From Anaerolineae bacterium (lineage in GTDB: Bacteria > Chloroflexota > Anaerolineae > 4572-78 > NAK82), in the NCBI GenBank assembly GCA_030597485.1, contig JAUVRU010000011.1:1-16241 (forward strand): a DNA stretch of 16,241 bases, in the 5' to 3' direction. The notes under the pieces are model-generated. The model was not told the origin of the DNA and did not search any database. It was given only the letters and a program-made list of their open reading frames with translations. Below, one piece after another: positions 1 to 7,969 of this stretch. The position numbers were made by a program, and so were the translations under genes. How positions within the stretch are numbered: position 1 is the stretch's first letter; every line of letters starts with the position of its first letter.

Positions 1-1535
1 AGGTCCGACACGTCAGCGCCTATATCGGGGTCGCTGGTGAAGAAACCTATGTCGGCGTAGATGCGGGCGGTGACGGCATTGTAATTGCCCGTGCTCATAT
101 GAACGTAGCGTGCGATTCCATCCCGTTCGCGCCGCACCACCAGGCAGACCTTGGAATGGGTCTTGAGACCGGCCAGGCCGTAGACCACGTGTACGCCTGC
201 TCCCTCCAGTGCCCGCGCCCAGCCTATGTTGGTCTCCTCGTCGAAACGCGCTTTCAGCTCCACCAGCACTGCGACCTGCTTGCCGTTTTCGCGGGCTTGC
301 ATCAGCGCGTCCACGATAGGTGAGTTGGTCCCTGCCCGGTAGAATGTCTGTTTGATGGCCAGCACGTCGGGGTCCTCGGCGGCCTGGCGCACGAAATCAA
401 CAACTGGGGTGAAGCTATCGTATGGGTGATAGAGAAGGATGTCGTGACGCTTGATCACCGAGACAACACTCTCATCCTTGGATAGCGGTGAGGGGACCGC
501 TGGCAGGAAGGGGGTGTCCTTCAGATCAGGCCGGTCGATTTGGGTAAGTTCCATCAGGCTGGCCATACCGATGGGACCGTCGACTGTGAAGACCTGGTAA
601 GGGGCCAAATCCAGATGGCTAACCAACGTGTCGCGTATCCGATCCGGCATGGCGTTGTCCACTTCCAGCCGCACTGCTGAGCCGAAGTACCGCATCCCCA
701 CCTGCTCCTCAATGCTGGACAGCAGGTCCGCGGCCTCGTCTTCCTCTATGTCCAGGTCGGCATCACGCGTGACTCGGAAGGGACAGGCAGCCACGATTTC
801 GAGACCCGGGAAGAGCATGTCCAGATTGGCAGCCACCACCTCTTCCAGCCATACGAAATTGGTGGACAGAACCTCCGTCAATCCCAGGTTCTCGTAGTCC
901 TCGGCGGTTTCTTCGCTGGGGATGCGCACCAATCGTGGGAATACGCCCGGTATCTTCAGGCGGGCCAGTCGTTGACCCATCACGGGATCGTTGACCATCA
1001 CAGCCAGATTGATGCTGAGGTTGGAGATGTGGGGAAACGGATGAGCGGGAGCGATGGCCAGGGGGGTGAGCGTGGGGTACACTTCACGCTCAAAATGGCG
1101 GCGCAATAGCTTGCGCTGCTTTCCTTTCAGCTGGTCGTAGCCCAACAGGTGGATACCTGCCTGGTGCAGCTTGGGCAACAGGTCTGTGCGCCAGCACTCC
1201 GATTGCAGCGCCAACTCGGGCAGCAGTTGGCGTCGGATTTCCGCCAGCTGTTCCGCCGGTGTCATCCCGTCGGGTGGGGTTTTCAGGGTAACTGCCGCCA
1301 GCTGGCGCCGCAGGCCGGAGACACGGATCATGAAGAACTCATCCAGGTTGCTGGTGAAGATGGCAAGGAATTTCACTCGTTCGAGGAGGGGGTGGCTCTC
1401 GTCCAGCGCCTCCTCCAACACGCGCCAGTTGAACTGCAGCCAGCTCAGTTCTCGGTTGATGTACAGATCCGAGTCATCCAGATTGATGGATGGGGTTGAC
1501 GACTTGGCAGCGGTGATGTCTTTTGCTTTCGCCAT
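1..1535 (-). CDS. ppk1: Polyphosphate kinase 1 (partial, C-terminus outside window)
   Basis: Polyphosphate kinase 1 reversibly transfers the gamma-phosphate of ATP to long-chain inorganic polyphosphate through a phosphohistidine. Reading leftward from ATG at 1535, 511 codons are visible and the frame stays open to the window edge; full-length family members have about 700 residues. The N-terminal domain shows RELSWLQFN (28-36) and TSNLDEFFMIRV (60-71), with Asn62 matching the ATP-contacting Asn of the E. coli enzyme. Arg400, Arg430 and His460 (in GLKTHSK) have the same 30-residue spacing as E. coli Arg375, Arg405 and His435, so the metal-binding and phospho-acceptor residues are present. The second phospholipase-D-like C-terminal domain is cut off. 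A GGAGAG Shine-Dalgarno precedes the ATG and a moderate promoter lies at 1602-1630. Identification is secure from motif content. Confidence 0.97.
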   Translation of the reverse strand, partial: MAKAKDITAAKSSTPSINLDDSDLYINRELSWLQFNWRVLEEALDESHPLLERVKFLAIFTSNLDEFFMIRVSGLRRQLAAVTLKTPPDGMTPAEQLAEIRRQLLPELALQSECWRTDLLPKLHQAGIHLLGYDQLKGKQRKLLRRHFEREVYPTLTPLAIAPAHPFPHISNLSINLAVMVNDPVMGQRLARLKIPGVFPRLVRIPSEETAEDYENLGLTEVLSTNFVWLEEVVAANLDMLFPGLEIVAACPFRVTRDADLDIEEDEAADLLSSIEEQVGMRYFGSAVRLEVDNAMPDRIRDTLVSHLDLAPYQVFTVDGPIGMASLMELTQIDRPDLKDTPFLPAVPSPLSKDESVVSVIKRHDILLYHPYDSFTPVVDFVRQAAEDPDVLAIKQTFYRAGTNSPIVDALMQARENGKQVAVLVELKARFDEETNIGWARALEGAGVHVVYGLAGLKTHSKVCLVVRRERDGIARYVHMSTGNYNAVTARIYADIGFFTSDPDIGADVSD

Positions 1536-1601
1536 CGCTCTCTCCAGGACCTGACTACAAGGAATATCACTATGGCCAGTGCCAAACGGCTACCTGTGCT
1601 C

Positions 1602-1630
1602 ATTCTACCTGGTTTCGCTGCAATCGGCAA
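1602..1630 (-). promoter_or_regulatory. Predicted sigma70 promoter of ppk1
   Basis: On the minus strand TTGCCG (1630-1625) is followed after exactly 17 bp by TAGAAT (1607-1602), 9 of 12 consensus bases. Transcription would start near 1595, giving a leader of about 60 nt before the ppk1 ATG at 1535. It is the weakest of the promoters called in this window, but has the same 17-bp spacing. Confidence 0.4.
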
Positions 1631-1900
1631 GATGGGGACGGCTACCAGGTGCCCGACATCGCCTTTGCGGAGACCCCTGTGTCTGTGTCAGCCAGCTGGG
1701 TCGTGTGCCGGACGGCGCCAGACGGGTCTGAAGCAGGAGGCAGGAAGAGGGGAGTAGGAAGGAGGGAGTTGGGGAGCACACGCCCATTTGCTGGAGGGTT
1801 ATGCTCCAGTCCTGCCCGCACATCTGCGCTACCGAAAGCCCGGCGGGCAGGTAGGAGGCTGCTCACCTGTTCCGCTCAGAATATCCCCCTACGGGTTGGT

Positions 1901-1929
1901 TTGACGGATGCTATGGGCTGCCCTATAAT
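1901..1929 (+). promoter_or_regulatory. Strong sigma70 promoter for aroQ operon
   Basis: TTGACG (1901-1906), a 17-bp spacer, then the perfect -10 TATAAT (1924-1929): 11 of 12 consensus bases. The spacer contains the small dyad GGGCTGCCC (1915-1923). An 8-bp direct repeat, TTGGTTTG, flanks the core at 1896-1903 and 1929-1936. Predicted start is near 1936, leaving an untranslated leader of about 200 nt before aroQ. Confidence 0.75.
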
Positions 1930-2135
1930 TGGTTTGGGCATCGTGAGCGATGGCCGGCAGTTCATTCGACCATTCTGGGCTTGCCTGGCTGCGTTAGTTC
2001 TGGTTGGGAGATGTCTTGCGGTCATTGAACTCCATTGTGTTCCTTTGTGTGTGGCCCATCGGGGTTGAGTGTTCCCCGGTAGGTGTGTCATGCGCGGAAT
2101 GCACTATCTGCTGAGAGATTGCTGGTGACGTGAGT

Positions 2136-2588
2136 ATGACGACCTTTCTGGTGCTCCACGGACCCAATTTGAACTTGCTGGGCCAGCGCGAGCCGGAGAT
2201 ATATGGCTCACTGACTCTGGACGCGATAAACCGTCGCCTGCAGGAGTACGCTGGGCAACGGGCTATCAGTCTGCGCACATCTCAGTCCAATCACGAAGGG
2301 GGGCTGGTTGATGCCCTTCACGACGCGATGACATGGGCTGATGGCATCGTCTTCAATCCGGGTGCCTATACTCACACAAGCTATGCGCTACGTGATGCCA
2401 TATCGGGCACAGGTTTGCCTGTGGTCGAGGTGCACATGAGCAACGTGCACGCCCGCGAGGTGTTTCGACACCGATCACTATTGGCGCCAGTCTGTGTGGG
2501 GCAGATCGTGGGGTTTGGCTGGCGCAGCTATTTGCTCGGGATTGAAGCTTTGTGGAACTATGTCTCCTGTGGTGAAAAGACAGGTTGA
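2136..2588 (+). CDS. aroQ: Type II 3-dehydroquinate dehydratase
   Basis: Catalyses dehydration of 3-dehydroquinate to 3-dehydroshikimate, step three of the shikimate pathway, as a cytosolic dodecamer in known members. The 150-residue length is typical of the family. Signature blocks appear in order: GPNLNLLGQREPEIYG near the N-terminus with the catalytic Arg and Tyr, QSNHEG, NPGAYTHTS, and EVHMSNVHAREVFRHRS with the catalytic His, followed by GQIVGFGWRSYLLGIEAL. ATG 2136 is chosen because GGTGA lies 7 nt upstream and the enzyme usually has only a few residues before the GPNLN block; an in-frame GTG at 2130 is possible. It is first in a probable two-gene unit with the downstream GH3-like gene, driven by the promoter at 1901-1929. 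Its neighbour has no evident link to aromatic synthesis. Confidence 0.97.
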   Translation: MTTFLVLHGPNLNLLGQREPEIYGSLTLDAINRRLQEYAGQRAISLRTSQSNHEGGLVDALHDAMTWADGIVFNPGAYTHTSYALRDAISGTGLPVVEVHMSNVHAREVFRHRSLLAPVCVGQIVGFGWRSYLLGIEALWNYVSCGEKTG

Positions 2589-2648
2589 GGCATGTGTCGT
2601 CTTGGAACTACGCTGAGTTGCGAGACGATGGGGGAGAACCGCCGCGGA

Positions 2649-5600
2649 ATGAATGTCAAGCATCGAGCCGTGCTGACCAGCGTCATCCTGTTGCTCATCC
2701 TGTCTCCTTATCTGCAGGGAGCGATGGCACAGGAGGACGAGGACGCGCCACGGGTCAGCCCTGAGGTCGAACGCCTGATGGCCCAGATGTCCCCGGAGGA
2801 GAAGGTGGGACAGCTGTTCCTGGTGACTTTCGTTGGCAACGATGTGTCAGATACATCGGATGTGGCTCGCTTGATTCGGGAGGGTCGCGTGGGGGGCGTG
2901 GTGCTCTCCCCCAGCAACACCAATTTCGTGAACAACGATATGGCGCCAGAGCGCCTGGTCACCCTGACCGACGATCTGCAGGCGTTGGCTTTTACCGCTC
3001 CACTCACCACTACCGACGTATCGACTCCTACTGTCTACACCCCCATCCCGTTGCTGAGTGCGCGGAATCAGGAGGGCGATGGTCATCCATTCAGTGATCT
3101 GTGGAGTGGGATGACGCCGTTGCCTGGCGAGATGGCGTTGGGAGCTACGTGGAACCCCACGTACGCCCAGCAGGCAGGCCTGATCGTGGGCCAGGAGCTG
3201 ACCACTATCGGGATCAACGTGTTGTTGGGGCCAACCCTGGATGTGCTGGCACGACCGATACCGACGCTGTACGGCACGCTGGGGTCGCGCACCTTCGGCG
3301 GTGACCCCTACTGGGTTGGCCAGTTCGGAAAGGCGTACATTCGGGGTGTGCACGAAGGGGGAGGAGGACGACTGCTTACCGTTGCCAAACACTTCCCCGG
3401 GCTGGGCAGCACCGACCGCAATCCCGAGGAGGAGCTGCCAACGATCCAGAAATCGTTGGAGACCCTGCGGTCCGGTGAGCTGGCTCCCTTTTTCGCAGTG
3501 ACTGGCCTCGATGCCGACGACCCGCTGTCAACGACTGACGCACTGATGACCTCTCACGTTCGATATCGGGGGTTTCAAGGCAATATTCGGCAGCTTTCCC
3601 GTCCCATCAGTCTTGACGCCCAGAACCTGCCGGCCATCCTTGGCCTGCCGGAATTCGCGCCGTGGCGCGAAGATGGTGGGTTGCTGGTCAGCGACAAGCT
3701 GGGGGTGCCCTCTATCCGCAAGTTCTACGATCCGAAACTGGAGACCTTCCCGGCCAAGCAAATTGCTCAAGAAGCGTTTTTGGCTGGCAATGACCTCCTC
3801 TACCTATCGCAGTTTGACCTCAACGATGATTGGCCAAGCCAGCTGGCCAATATGGAGGATACTATTCTCTTTTTCCGGGAGAAGTATGTCTCAGACCCCG
3901 CCTTCCAGAGCCGGGTTGATGAGTCGGCTGCTCGCATCTTGCAGCGTAAGCTGGACATGATGGGGGACTTCACCCTGGAGGACGTCCAGGTTCCCGAGGA
4001 GGGGGTCTCAGAGATAGTGGGGCAACAGGAGCCCGTCGTGGCGCGAGCAGCGCAAGAGGCGACCACCCTCATCTATCCTGGTGTCGACGAATTGACCGGT
4101 CGGTTGCCCAGCCCTCCGCTCAGCGAGGAACAGATTCTCATCGTCACGGATGATCGGCGCGGTCAGGAATGCGTTGGCTGCGTGCCTTTCCATTTTATTA
4201 ACCCGTTGGCGCTCGAATCGCTGGTGTTGCGGCTGTATGGTCCTGAGGCTACGGGTCAGATATCTGCTGACCAGGTCCACAGCATGACTTTCAGCGAGCT
4301 CAAGGGGATGTTGGCCACTGAACTGCAAGAGGCGGAGGAAGAGGGAGCGCCTGAACCGGTGGAGGCGGAGGTCGAGCCGGCTGAGACGGAAGTTCCAGAG
4401 GAAGATGTCATTGACAGCGCGGACTGGATCATCTTTGCTATGCTGGATATGGATGTGGCCGACTATCCTGTCTCTGACGCGCTAACACTGTTCCTGCGAG
4501 CGCGTTCTGATAGCCTGCATGGCAAGAGGCTGATCGTGCTGGCCTTCAATGCACCCTACTATCTGGATTCCACCGAAGTGAGCAAGTTGACCGCCTATTA
4601 TGGCCTTTACGGCAAGACACAACCGTACCTGGAGACGGCGGTGCGGTTGCTGTTTCAGGAGTTTCAGCCCCGCGGCTCGTCGCCTGTGGATGTGGATGCC
4701 ATCGGCTACCAGATAATCGAAGTGACTCGGCCCGATCCCAATCAGGTTATCAACATCGATGTGGTGACCGATACCCAGTCAGTGGCCGAGACCACCGCGC
4801 CCACGGCCACACCCCAGGTTTCACCCGAAGGGACGCCGATACCCATTCAGCTGGATCTTGAGGTGGGGGATGTGCTGACTCTGCGAACTGGCATGATTGT
4901 GGACCGCAATGGCCGACAGGTTCCGGACGGGACGCCGGTGGAGTTCCGTCTGCTTGACACGGTGCTATCTCTTGAAGCCCGGCTGCCGCTGGCCAACACA
5001 GTGGATGGTGTGGCCACCGCCAGTTTCAACCTTGCTCGGAGCGGTACCTGGCAGATCACCGCCGTAAGCGACACCGCCCAGCGGTCGGTGCGGCTGATCC
5101 TCGCCATACCCGAAAAAGGACCGGTTGAAATCGGTTTCGACCGGCCCACGCCCACCGCCACAACTACACCCACACCAAGCCCCACCGCAACCAACACGCC
5201 TGCAGCTACGGCTACCTCCACCCCGATTCCTAGTCCTACTCCTACTTCTACCCCGCTGCCGCCGACTCCTACGCTGACTGCCACGCCGGTGCCCACGCCG
5301 GTACCCGAACCTGAGCCGCCGGGGAAAACCGTGAACGCTGTGGGGCTGTTTCTGTCTGTGATATGCCTGGCGCTGGTAGGCGGGGGGGCATACAGGTTAA
5401 GTGCCTCTGGCTCATTGTCTCCCGGCGACAGAGTGGAGCGCTCGCTGGTTGCCGTGGCATCAGGATTGCTGGGCTATGTGTTGTTCGGATCAGGGTTGGT
5501 ACCGTTGGAGCGTGTGCCGTTCATTGCCCGAGCCGTGGTCAGCTGGCTTCCGTATGCAGTTCTACCAGTGGTCGTGTGTCTCATGTTTGCCGGCTTGGGC

Positions 5601-5675
5601 CTGTGGCTGGCAGGACTCCGAAAAGCGGGGCAGGTCAGTGCGGACGGAGAGCAGCCCCAAGAACCCCCGCAGTAG
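2649..5675 (+). CDS. Exported GH3-like protein with Ig-like domain, Pro/Thr stalk and C-terminal membrane segments
   Basis: This 1008-residue protein begins with a signal peptide (cleavage likely after AMA near residue 27). A glycoside hydrolase family 3 barrel follows at about 40-440, resembling beta-N-acetylhexosaminidase (NagZ): MSPEEKVGQLF, NQEG (140-143), AKHFPGLGST (246-255) and SDKLGV with the nucleophile-equivalent Asp349. A GH3 C-terminal-like region follows, with an acidic Glu/Pro/Val insert at about 559-587. Then come an Ig-like domain (about 733-826), a Pro/Thr-rich stalk (about 832-892) and three hydrophobic segments (about 894-917, 933-951, 962-990). The acid/base His expected in the NagZ loop (D-S-H) is replaced by N-P-E (258-260), so hydrolysis of the usual substrate is uncertain. 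ATG 2649 is preferred because it starts at the signal peptide; the frame is open upstream to 2592. The protein is predicted to sit outside the cell, possibly on the wall. Confidence 0.85.
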   Translation: MNVKHRAVLTSVILLLILSPYLQGAMAQEDEDAPRVSPEVERLMAQMSPEEKVGQLFLVTFVGNDVSDTSDVARLIREGRVGGVVLSPSNTNFVNNDMAPERLVTLTDDLQALAFTAPLTTTDVSTPTVYTPIPLLSARNQEGDGHPFSDLWSGMTPLPGEMALGATWNPTYAQQAGLIVGQELTTIGINVLLGPTLDVLARPIPTLYGTLGSRTFGGDPYWVGQFGKAYIRGVHEGGGGRLLTVAKHFPGLGSTDRNPEEELPTIQKSLETLRSGELAPFFAVTGLDADDPLSTTDALMTSHVRYRGFQGNIRQLSRPISLDAQNLPAILGLPEFAPWREDGGLLVSDKLGVPSIRKFYDPKLETFPAKQIAQEAFLAGNDLLYLSQFDLNDDWPSQLANMEDTILFFREKYVSDPAFQSRVDESAARILQRKLDMMGDFTLEDVQVPEEGVSEIVGQQEPVVARAAQEATTLIYPGVDELTGRLPSPPLSEEQILIVTDDRRGQECVGCVPFHFINPLALESLVLRLYGPEATGQISADQVHSMTFSELKGMLATELQEAEEEGAPEPVEAEVEPAETEVPEEDVIDSADWIIFAMLDMDVADYPVSDALTLFLRARSDSLHGKRLIVLAFNAPYYLDSTEVSKLTAYYGLYGKTQPYLETAVRLLFQEFQPRGSSPVDVDAIGYQIIEVTRPDPNQVINIDVVTDTQSVAETTAPTATPQVSPEGTPIPIQLDLEVGDVLTLRTGMIVDRNGRQVPDGTPVEFRLLDTVLSLEARLPLANTVDGVATASFNLARSGTWQITAVSDTAQRSVRLILAIPEKGPVEIGFDRPTPTATTTPTPSPTATNTPAATATSTPIPSPTPTSTPLPPTPTLTATPVPTPVPEPEPPGKTVNAVGLFLSVICLALVGGGAYRLSASGSLSPGDRVERSLVAVASGLLGYVLFGSGLVPLERVPFIARAVVSWLPYAVLPVVVCLMFAGLGLWLAGLRKAGQVSADGEQPQEPPQ

Positions 5676-5679
5676 GTTC

Positions 5680-6849
5680 TCAGCTTGTCCTGGTCATTGC
5701 TGCGGCGTGTGCCTGGCCAGGCAAGTACAGGTACGGGCCTATGGCATTATCAGGTGTGTGTGAGGTCCCGGTGGTCACACGGCCGACGGGCTGGTCGGGG
5801 GGGATGGGACGGTCGGCAGGCAGTGCTGTCACCGCGATAGCCAGGGCCAGCAAGATGCCCAAGACGGCGAGCAGCACCCTGTTGCGCCACAGTGCGTTAC
5901 CCAGGGCACTGTCGCCAAGTGCGTGGGCGTGGGCAAGTCCACCTGTCTTGGCTATCCAATCAGCCAGCTTACTTGCGTTAGCTGCTACAATGGGTTTTCT
6001 GCCGAATAACTCGGCGCGAAACTCGGCGACGCTGGCTGGCCTTTCGTCGGGGTGCATAGCGATTGCGTGTTGGATGGCCTGTTGCACTTGTGGCGACACG
6101 CGGGGATTGAGTTCTCGAAGGGAGGGCATCGTGTTGGGCCTGAGGAACCGTTGCTTGGCCTCCAGTGGTGGTTGGGCAGCCAGCAAGTGATAGAGAGTAG
6201 CCCCCAGCGAATAGATGTCGGACCGCACATTGGTGTGCCCGGTCTCTCCCCCGTATTGCTCCAGTGGCGTGTACTGTACCGTGCCGCGACCTTGAAGCAC
6301 GGTAACGGTGCGTTCATCATCTGGGACCAACATCTTGACCAAGCCGAAATCAACCAGTTTGATGATGCCAGATGGTGTGAGTTTGATGTTGGCAGGCTTG
6401 ATATCTCTGTGTAAGAGGGGAGGGTCTTCGCTGTGTAGATACTCAAGGGCGTCGCATAAGTGCGCTGCCCAGGCAAGCACCTGCTCTTCGGGTAGGAATT
6501 CGCCTCGACCGCGTGTTTCTTCGATAAGTTGGCGGAGGTCGCCACCGGGGACGAAGTCCATCACCAGGTAGTCGCGTTCACCCTCGAGGAAGTAGTCAGA
6601 GACCTTGGGCAGGTTGGGGTGGTCAAGTCGAGCCAGGACATTGGCTTCGCGGTGGAACTGAGCCTGGATCTGCTGGTGGCGTTCGTCGGTGGCGTTGGGT
6701 TCGGGGATAACCTCCTTGATGGCGCAGAGGCGCCCTTCCAGACGTGTGTCCTCCGCCTGGTAGATTGCGCCCATTCCACCCTGACCCACCACCTGCGTGA
6801 TTCTGTAGCGGGACCATAGTATAGTGCCTGGAGTGAGTAGCTCGAACAC
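5680..6849 (-). CDS. Membrane-anchored Hanks-type Ser/Thr protein kinase
   Basis: A 389-residue transmembrane kinase that phosphorylates Ser/Thr on cytoplasmic partners. The catalytic domain covers about 15-285: glycine loop GQGGMG (22-27), Lys45 in AIKE, Glu68 of helix C, HRDIKPAN (147-154, catalytic Asp149), DFG (167-169), and an activation segment with Thr181, Thr183, Thr190 and Thr194 as likely autophosphorylation sites before PLEQY. All key residues are intact. One membrane helix (about 325-344) is followed by a short outside tail of 45 residues with no sensor domain such as PASTA. The start is GTG at 6849, with a GGAGAGG ribosome site upstream. It is convergent with the GH3-like gene (4-bp gap) and divergent from an FHA-winged-helix regulator, its most plausible partner. 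It resembles the kinase domain of the kinase-propeller gene at 12717-14705, suggesting paralogy. Confidence 0.93.
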   Translation of the reverse strand: MFELLTPGTILWSRYRITQVVGQGGMGAIYQAEDTRLEGRLCAIKEVIPEPNATDERHQQIQAQFHREANVLARLDHPNLPKVSDYFLEGERDYLVMDFVPGGDLRQLIEETRGRGEFLPEEQVLAWAAHLCDALEYLHSEDPPLLHRDIKPANIKLTPSGIIKLVDFGLVKMLVPDDERTVTVLQGRGTVQYTPLEQYGGETGHTNVRSDIYSLGATLYHLLAAQPPLEAKQRFLRPNTMPSLRELNPRVSPQVQQAIQHAIAMHPDERPASVAEFRAELFGRKPIVAANASKLADWIAKTGGLAHAHALGDSALGNALWRNRVLLAVLGILLALAIAVTALPADRPIPPDQPVGRVTTGTSHTPDNAIGPYLYLPGQAHAAAMTRTS

Positions 6850-6905
6850 TGTGCTCTTTTCCTCTCCAGAGTCTGCCGGGCAAACTCTGGCCTCCTCATT
6901 CGGGT

Positions 6906-6934
6906 AGCTTAGTCCAAGTTGCTGTTTCTGTCAA
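6906..6934 (-). promoter_or_regulatory. Sigma70 promoter of the membrane kinase gene
   Basis: On the minus strand a perfect -35 TTGACA (6934-6929) is followed after 17 bp by TAAGCT (6911-6906), a weak -10. The strong -35 with a poor -10 suits a regulated promoter. Predicted start is near 6899, about 50 nt before the GTG at 6849. Confidence 0.6.
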
Positions 6935-6938
6935 ACAG
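6922..6938. promoter_or_regulatory. Perfect dyad overlapping the kinase -35 box (candidate operator)
   Basis: CTGTTT, 5 bp, AAACAG: a perfect 6-bp inverted repeat spanning 17 bp, centred within 1 bp of the -35 hexamer (6929-6934). A protein dimer bound here would block or reposition RNA polymerase. The divergent FHA-winged-helix protein is the nearest DNA-binding candidate; this pairing is inferred. Confidence 0.5.
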
Positions 6939-7162
6939 GAGGTGATGTGGATGGGTGAATCTGGGATTCGTGGATCAAGCCGGTGGCAGGCCTGACCGGC
7001 GGGCCGGGGAAGCCTGTCCTCCGGGCGCCGACGGAGGCAGTTTCGCATAGCGGCCGCGCCTTGGATGACAGGCGTACCCGCATGTGATAGGCACCATCGA
7101 TGCCCGGACAGGGCAGGTGAATGACTTTGTCAGGCCCGGGATCAAGGAGCGTGGTACCGACA

Positions 7163-7813
7163 ATGAATGCAAACAACGTGGCTATGTTGTTGGTGCGTGA
7201 AGGGGCAAGTTCGCAACGACAGTGGTTGTTGCAGACAGCTGTCGTCGTCATTGGACGTGGTGACGATTGCCAGGTTATCATTGATGACCGGCAGGTGTCG
7301 CGCCATCACACCCGCCTCACGCAAACCGAGCAGGGCTACATCCTGGAAGATATGGACAGTAAGAATGGCACTTTCCTGAACGGACAGCTGCTGGCCAGTC
7401 CAACCGTCCTGAAAGATGGTGACGAAATCGGCATCGCCTTTGGTGCCAGATTGTCTTTTGTGGACGCTGGTGCTACGGTGCCCTTGGCGTTTGAGACGGA
7501 ACAGGCACCGCTTATACGAATAGATATGGCGGCCAAGCTGGTGTGGGTCGCCGGGAAAGAGCTGGATCCGCCGTTGTCTCTGGCCCAATATCGACTGCTT
7601 GAACTGCTCTACGAGCATCCAGGTCAGGTTGTGAGTAGAGAGGAAGTGGTCCATGCAGTCTGGGCAGATGTTGAGTCGGAAGGAGTTTCCGAGCAAGCAA
7701 TCGATGCGCTGGCCAGACGCCTGCGGGAGCGAATCGCCGAAGCTGATGCCGATCACCAGTACGTCGTTACGGTGAGGGGGCATGGGTATCGGCTGCAGCA
7801 CGCTGCCGAATAA
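7163..7813 (+). CDS. FHA domain-OmpR-type winged-helix transcription factor
   Basis: A 216-residue cytosolic regulator. The N-terminal FHA domain (about 6-100), which in this family binds phosphothreonine peptides, has its key residues: GR (31-32), SRHH (46-49), NG (68-69) and NG (73-74). The C-terminal domain (about 125-214) is an OmpR/PhoB-type winged helix: LSLAQYRLLELLYEHPG, VVSREEVVHAVW, the recognition-helix region SEQAIDALARRLRERI, and the wing VTVRGHGYRL. There is no receiver domain, so phosphorylation would act through FHA binding rather than an Asp acceptor. Mycobacterial EmbR also joins such domains but in the opposite order and with a BTAD domain. ATG 7163 is chosen since the FHA fold begins soon after it; AAGGAG lies 13 nt upstream, rather far. 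Divergent from the membrane kinase, its likely upstream signal. Confidence 0.92.
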   Translation: MNANNVAMLLVREGASSQRQWLLQTAVVVIGRGDDCQVIIDDRQVSRHHTRLTQTEQGYILEDMDSKNGTFLNGQLLASPTVLKDGDEIGIAFGARLSFVDAGATVPLAFETEQAPLIRIDMAAKLVWVAGKELDPPLSLAQYRLLELLYEHPGQVVSREEVVHAVWADVESEGVSEQAIDALARRLRERIAEADADHQYVVTVRGHGYRLQHAAE

Positions 7814-7907
7814 CGAAGCTGCGGGATCTTGATCTCGTCCCCGCCGGCCAACCGGGTTGAAGATCGGTGTGCTCAGCCACCGGACCCGGATCCACCGACT
7901 TTCTCGC

Positions 7908-7927
7908 GTCTCTCGCTGTGGAGAGAC
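7908..7927. other. Inverted repeat between convergent genes
   Basis: GTCTCT and AGAGAC form a 6-bp stem with an 8-nt loop in the 156-bp gap between the convergent FHA-winged-helix and CpXC genes. It could help end transcription from both sides, but no T-run follows on either strand, so it is not called a terminator. Confidence 0.25.
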
Positions 7928-7969
7928 AGCCAGGTCTGGCGTCGAGTCACGCTCTGGCGGACTGCCTGT

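Larger units (their letters stand above)
1536..2135. other. Divergent intergenic region between ppk1 and aroQ
   Basis: About 600 bp without a credible gene. It holds the ppk1 promoter on the left, a nearly all-purine stretch at about 1731-1780 (several GG and GGG runs), and a strong promoter for aroQ at 1901-1929. Open frames across it have no recognisable motif, overlap each other on both strands and lack ribosome binding sites. No tRNA or known RNA fold was seen. Confidence 0.6.
6850..7162. other. Divergent control region between kinase and FHA-winged-helix regulator
   Basis: 313 bp with no supported gene. It carries the kinase promoter (6906-6934) with an overlapping dyad, and a 6-bp inverted repeat CCTCCG/CGGAGG (7018-7023 and 7032-7037). 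No good promoter for the rightward regulator was identified; the only candidate (TTGGAT at 7061, TGATAG at 7085) is poor. Confidence 0.5.

Noticed and set aside
1523..2068. Rightward open frame of 181 codons in the ppk1-aroQ gap
   Set aside because: It starts inside ppk1 antisense, crosses the aroQ promoter and has low-complexity, Arg/Gly/Cys-rich content with no ribosome site.
5676..5679. Terminator between the convergent GH3-like and kinase genes
   Set aside because: The gap is 4 bp and no stem with a T-run was found around it; termination must rely on sequence inside the genes or on Rho.
5363..6190. Rightward open frame of about 275 codons
   Set aside because: It spans the end of the GH3-like gene in another frame and then the antisense of the membrane kinase; both real genes are certain and this product has no motif.
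7018..7037. CCTCCG/CGGAGG hairpin as a terminator or riboswitch
   Set aside because: No T-run follows and no conserved riboswitch core was recognised; kept only as a note in the control-region entry.
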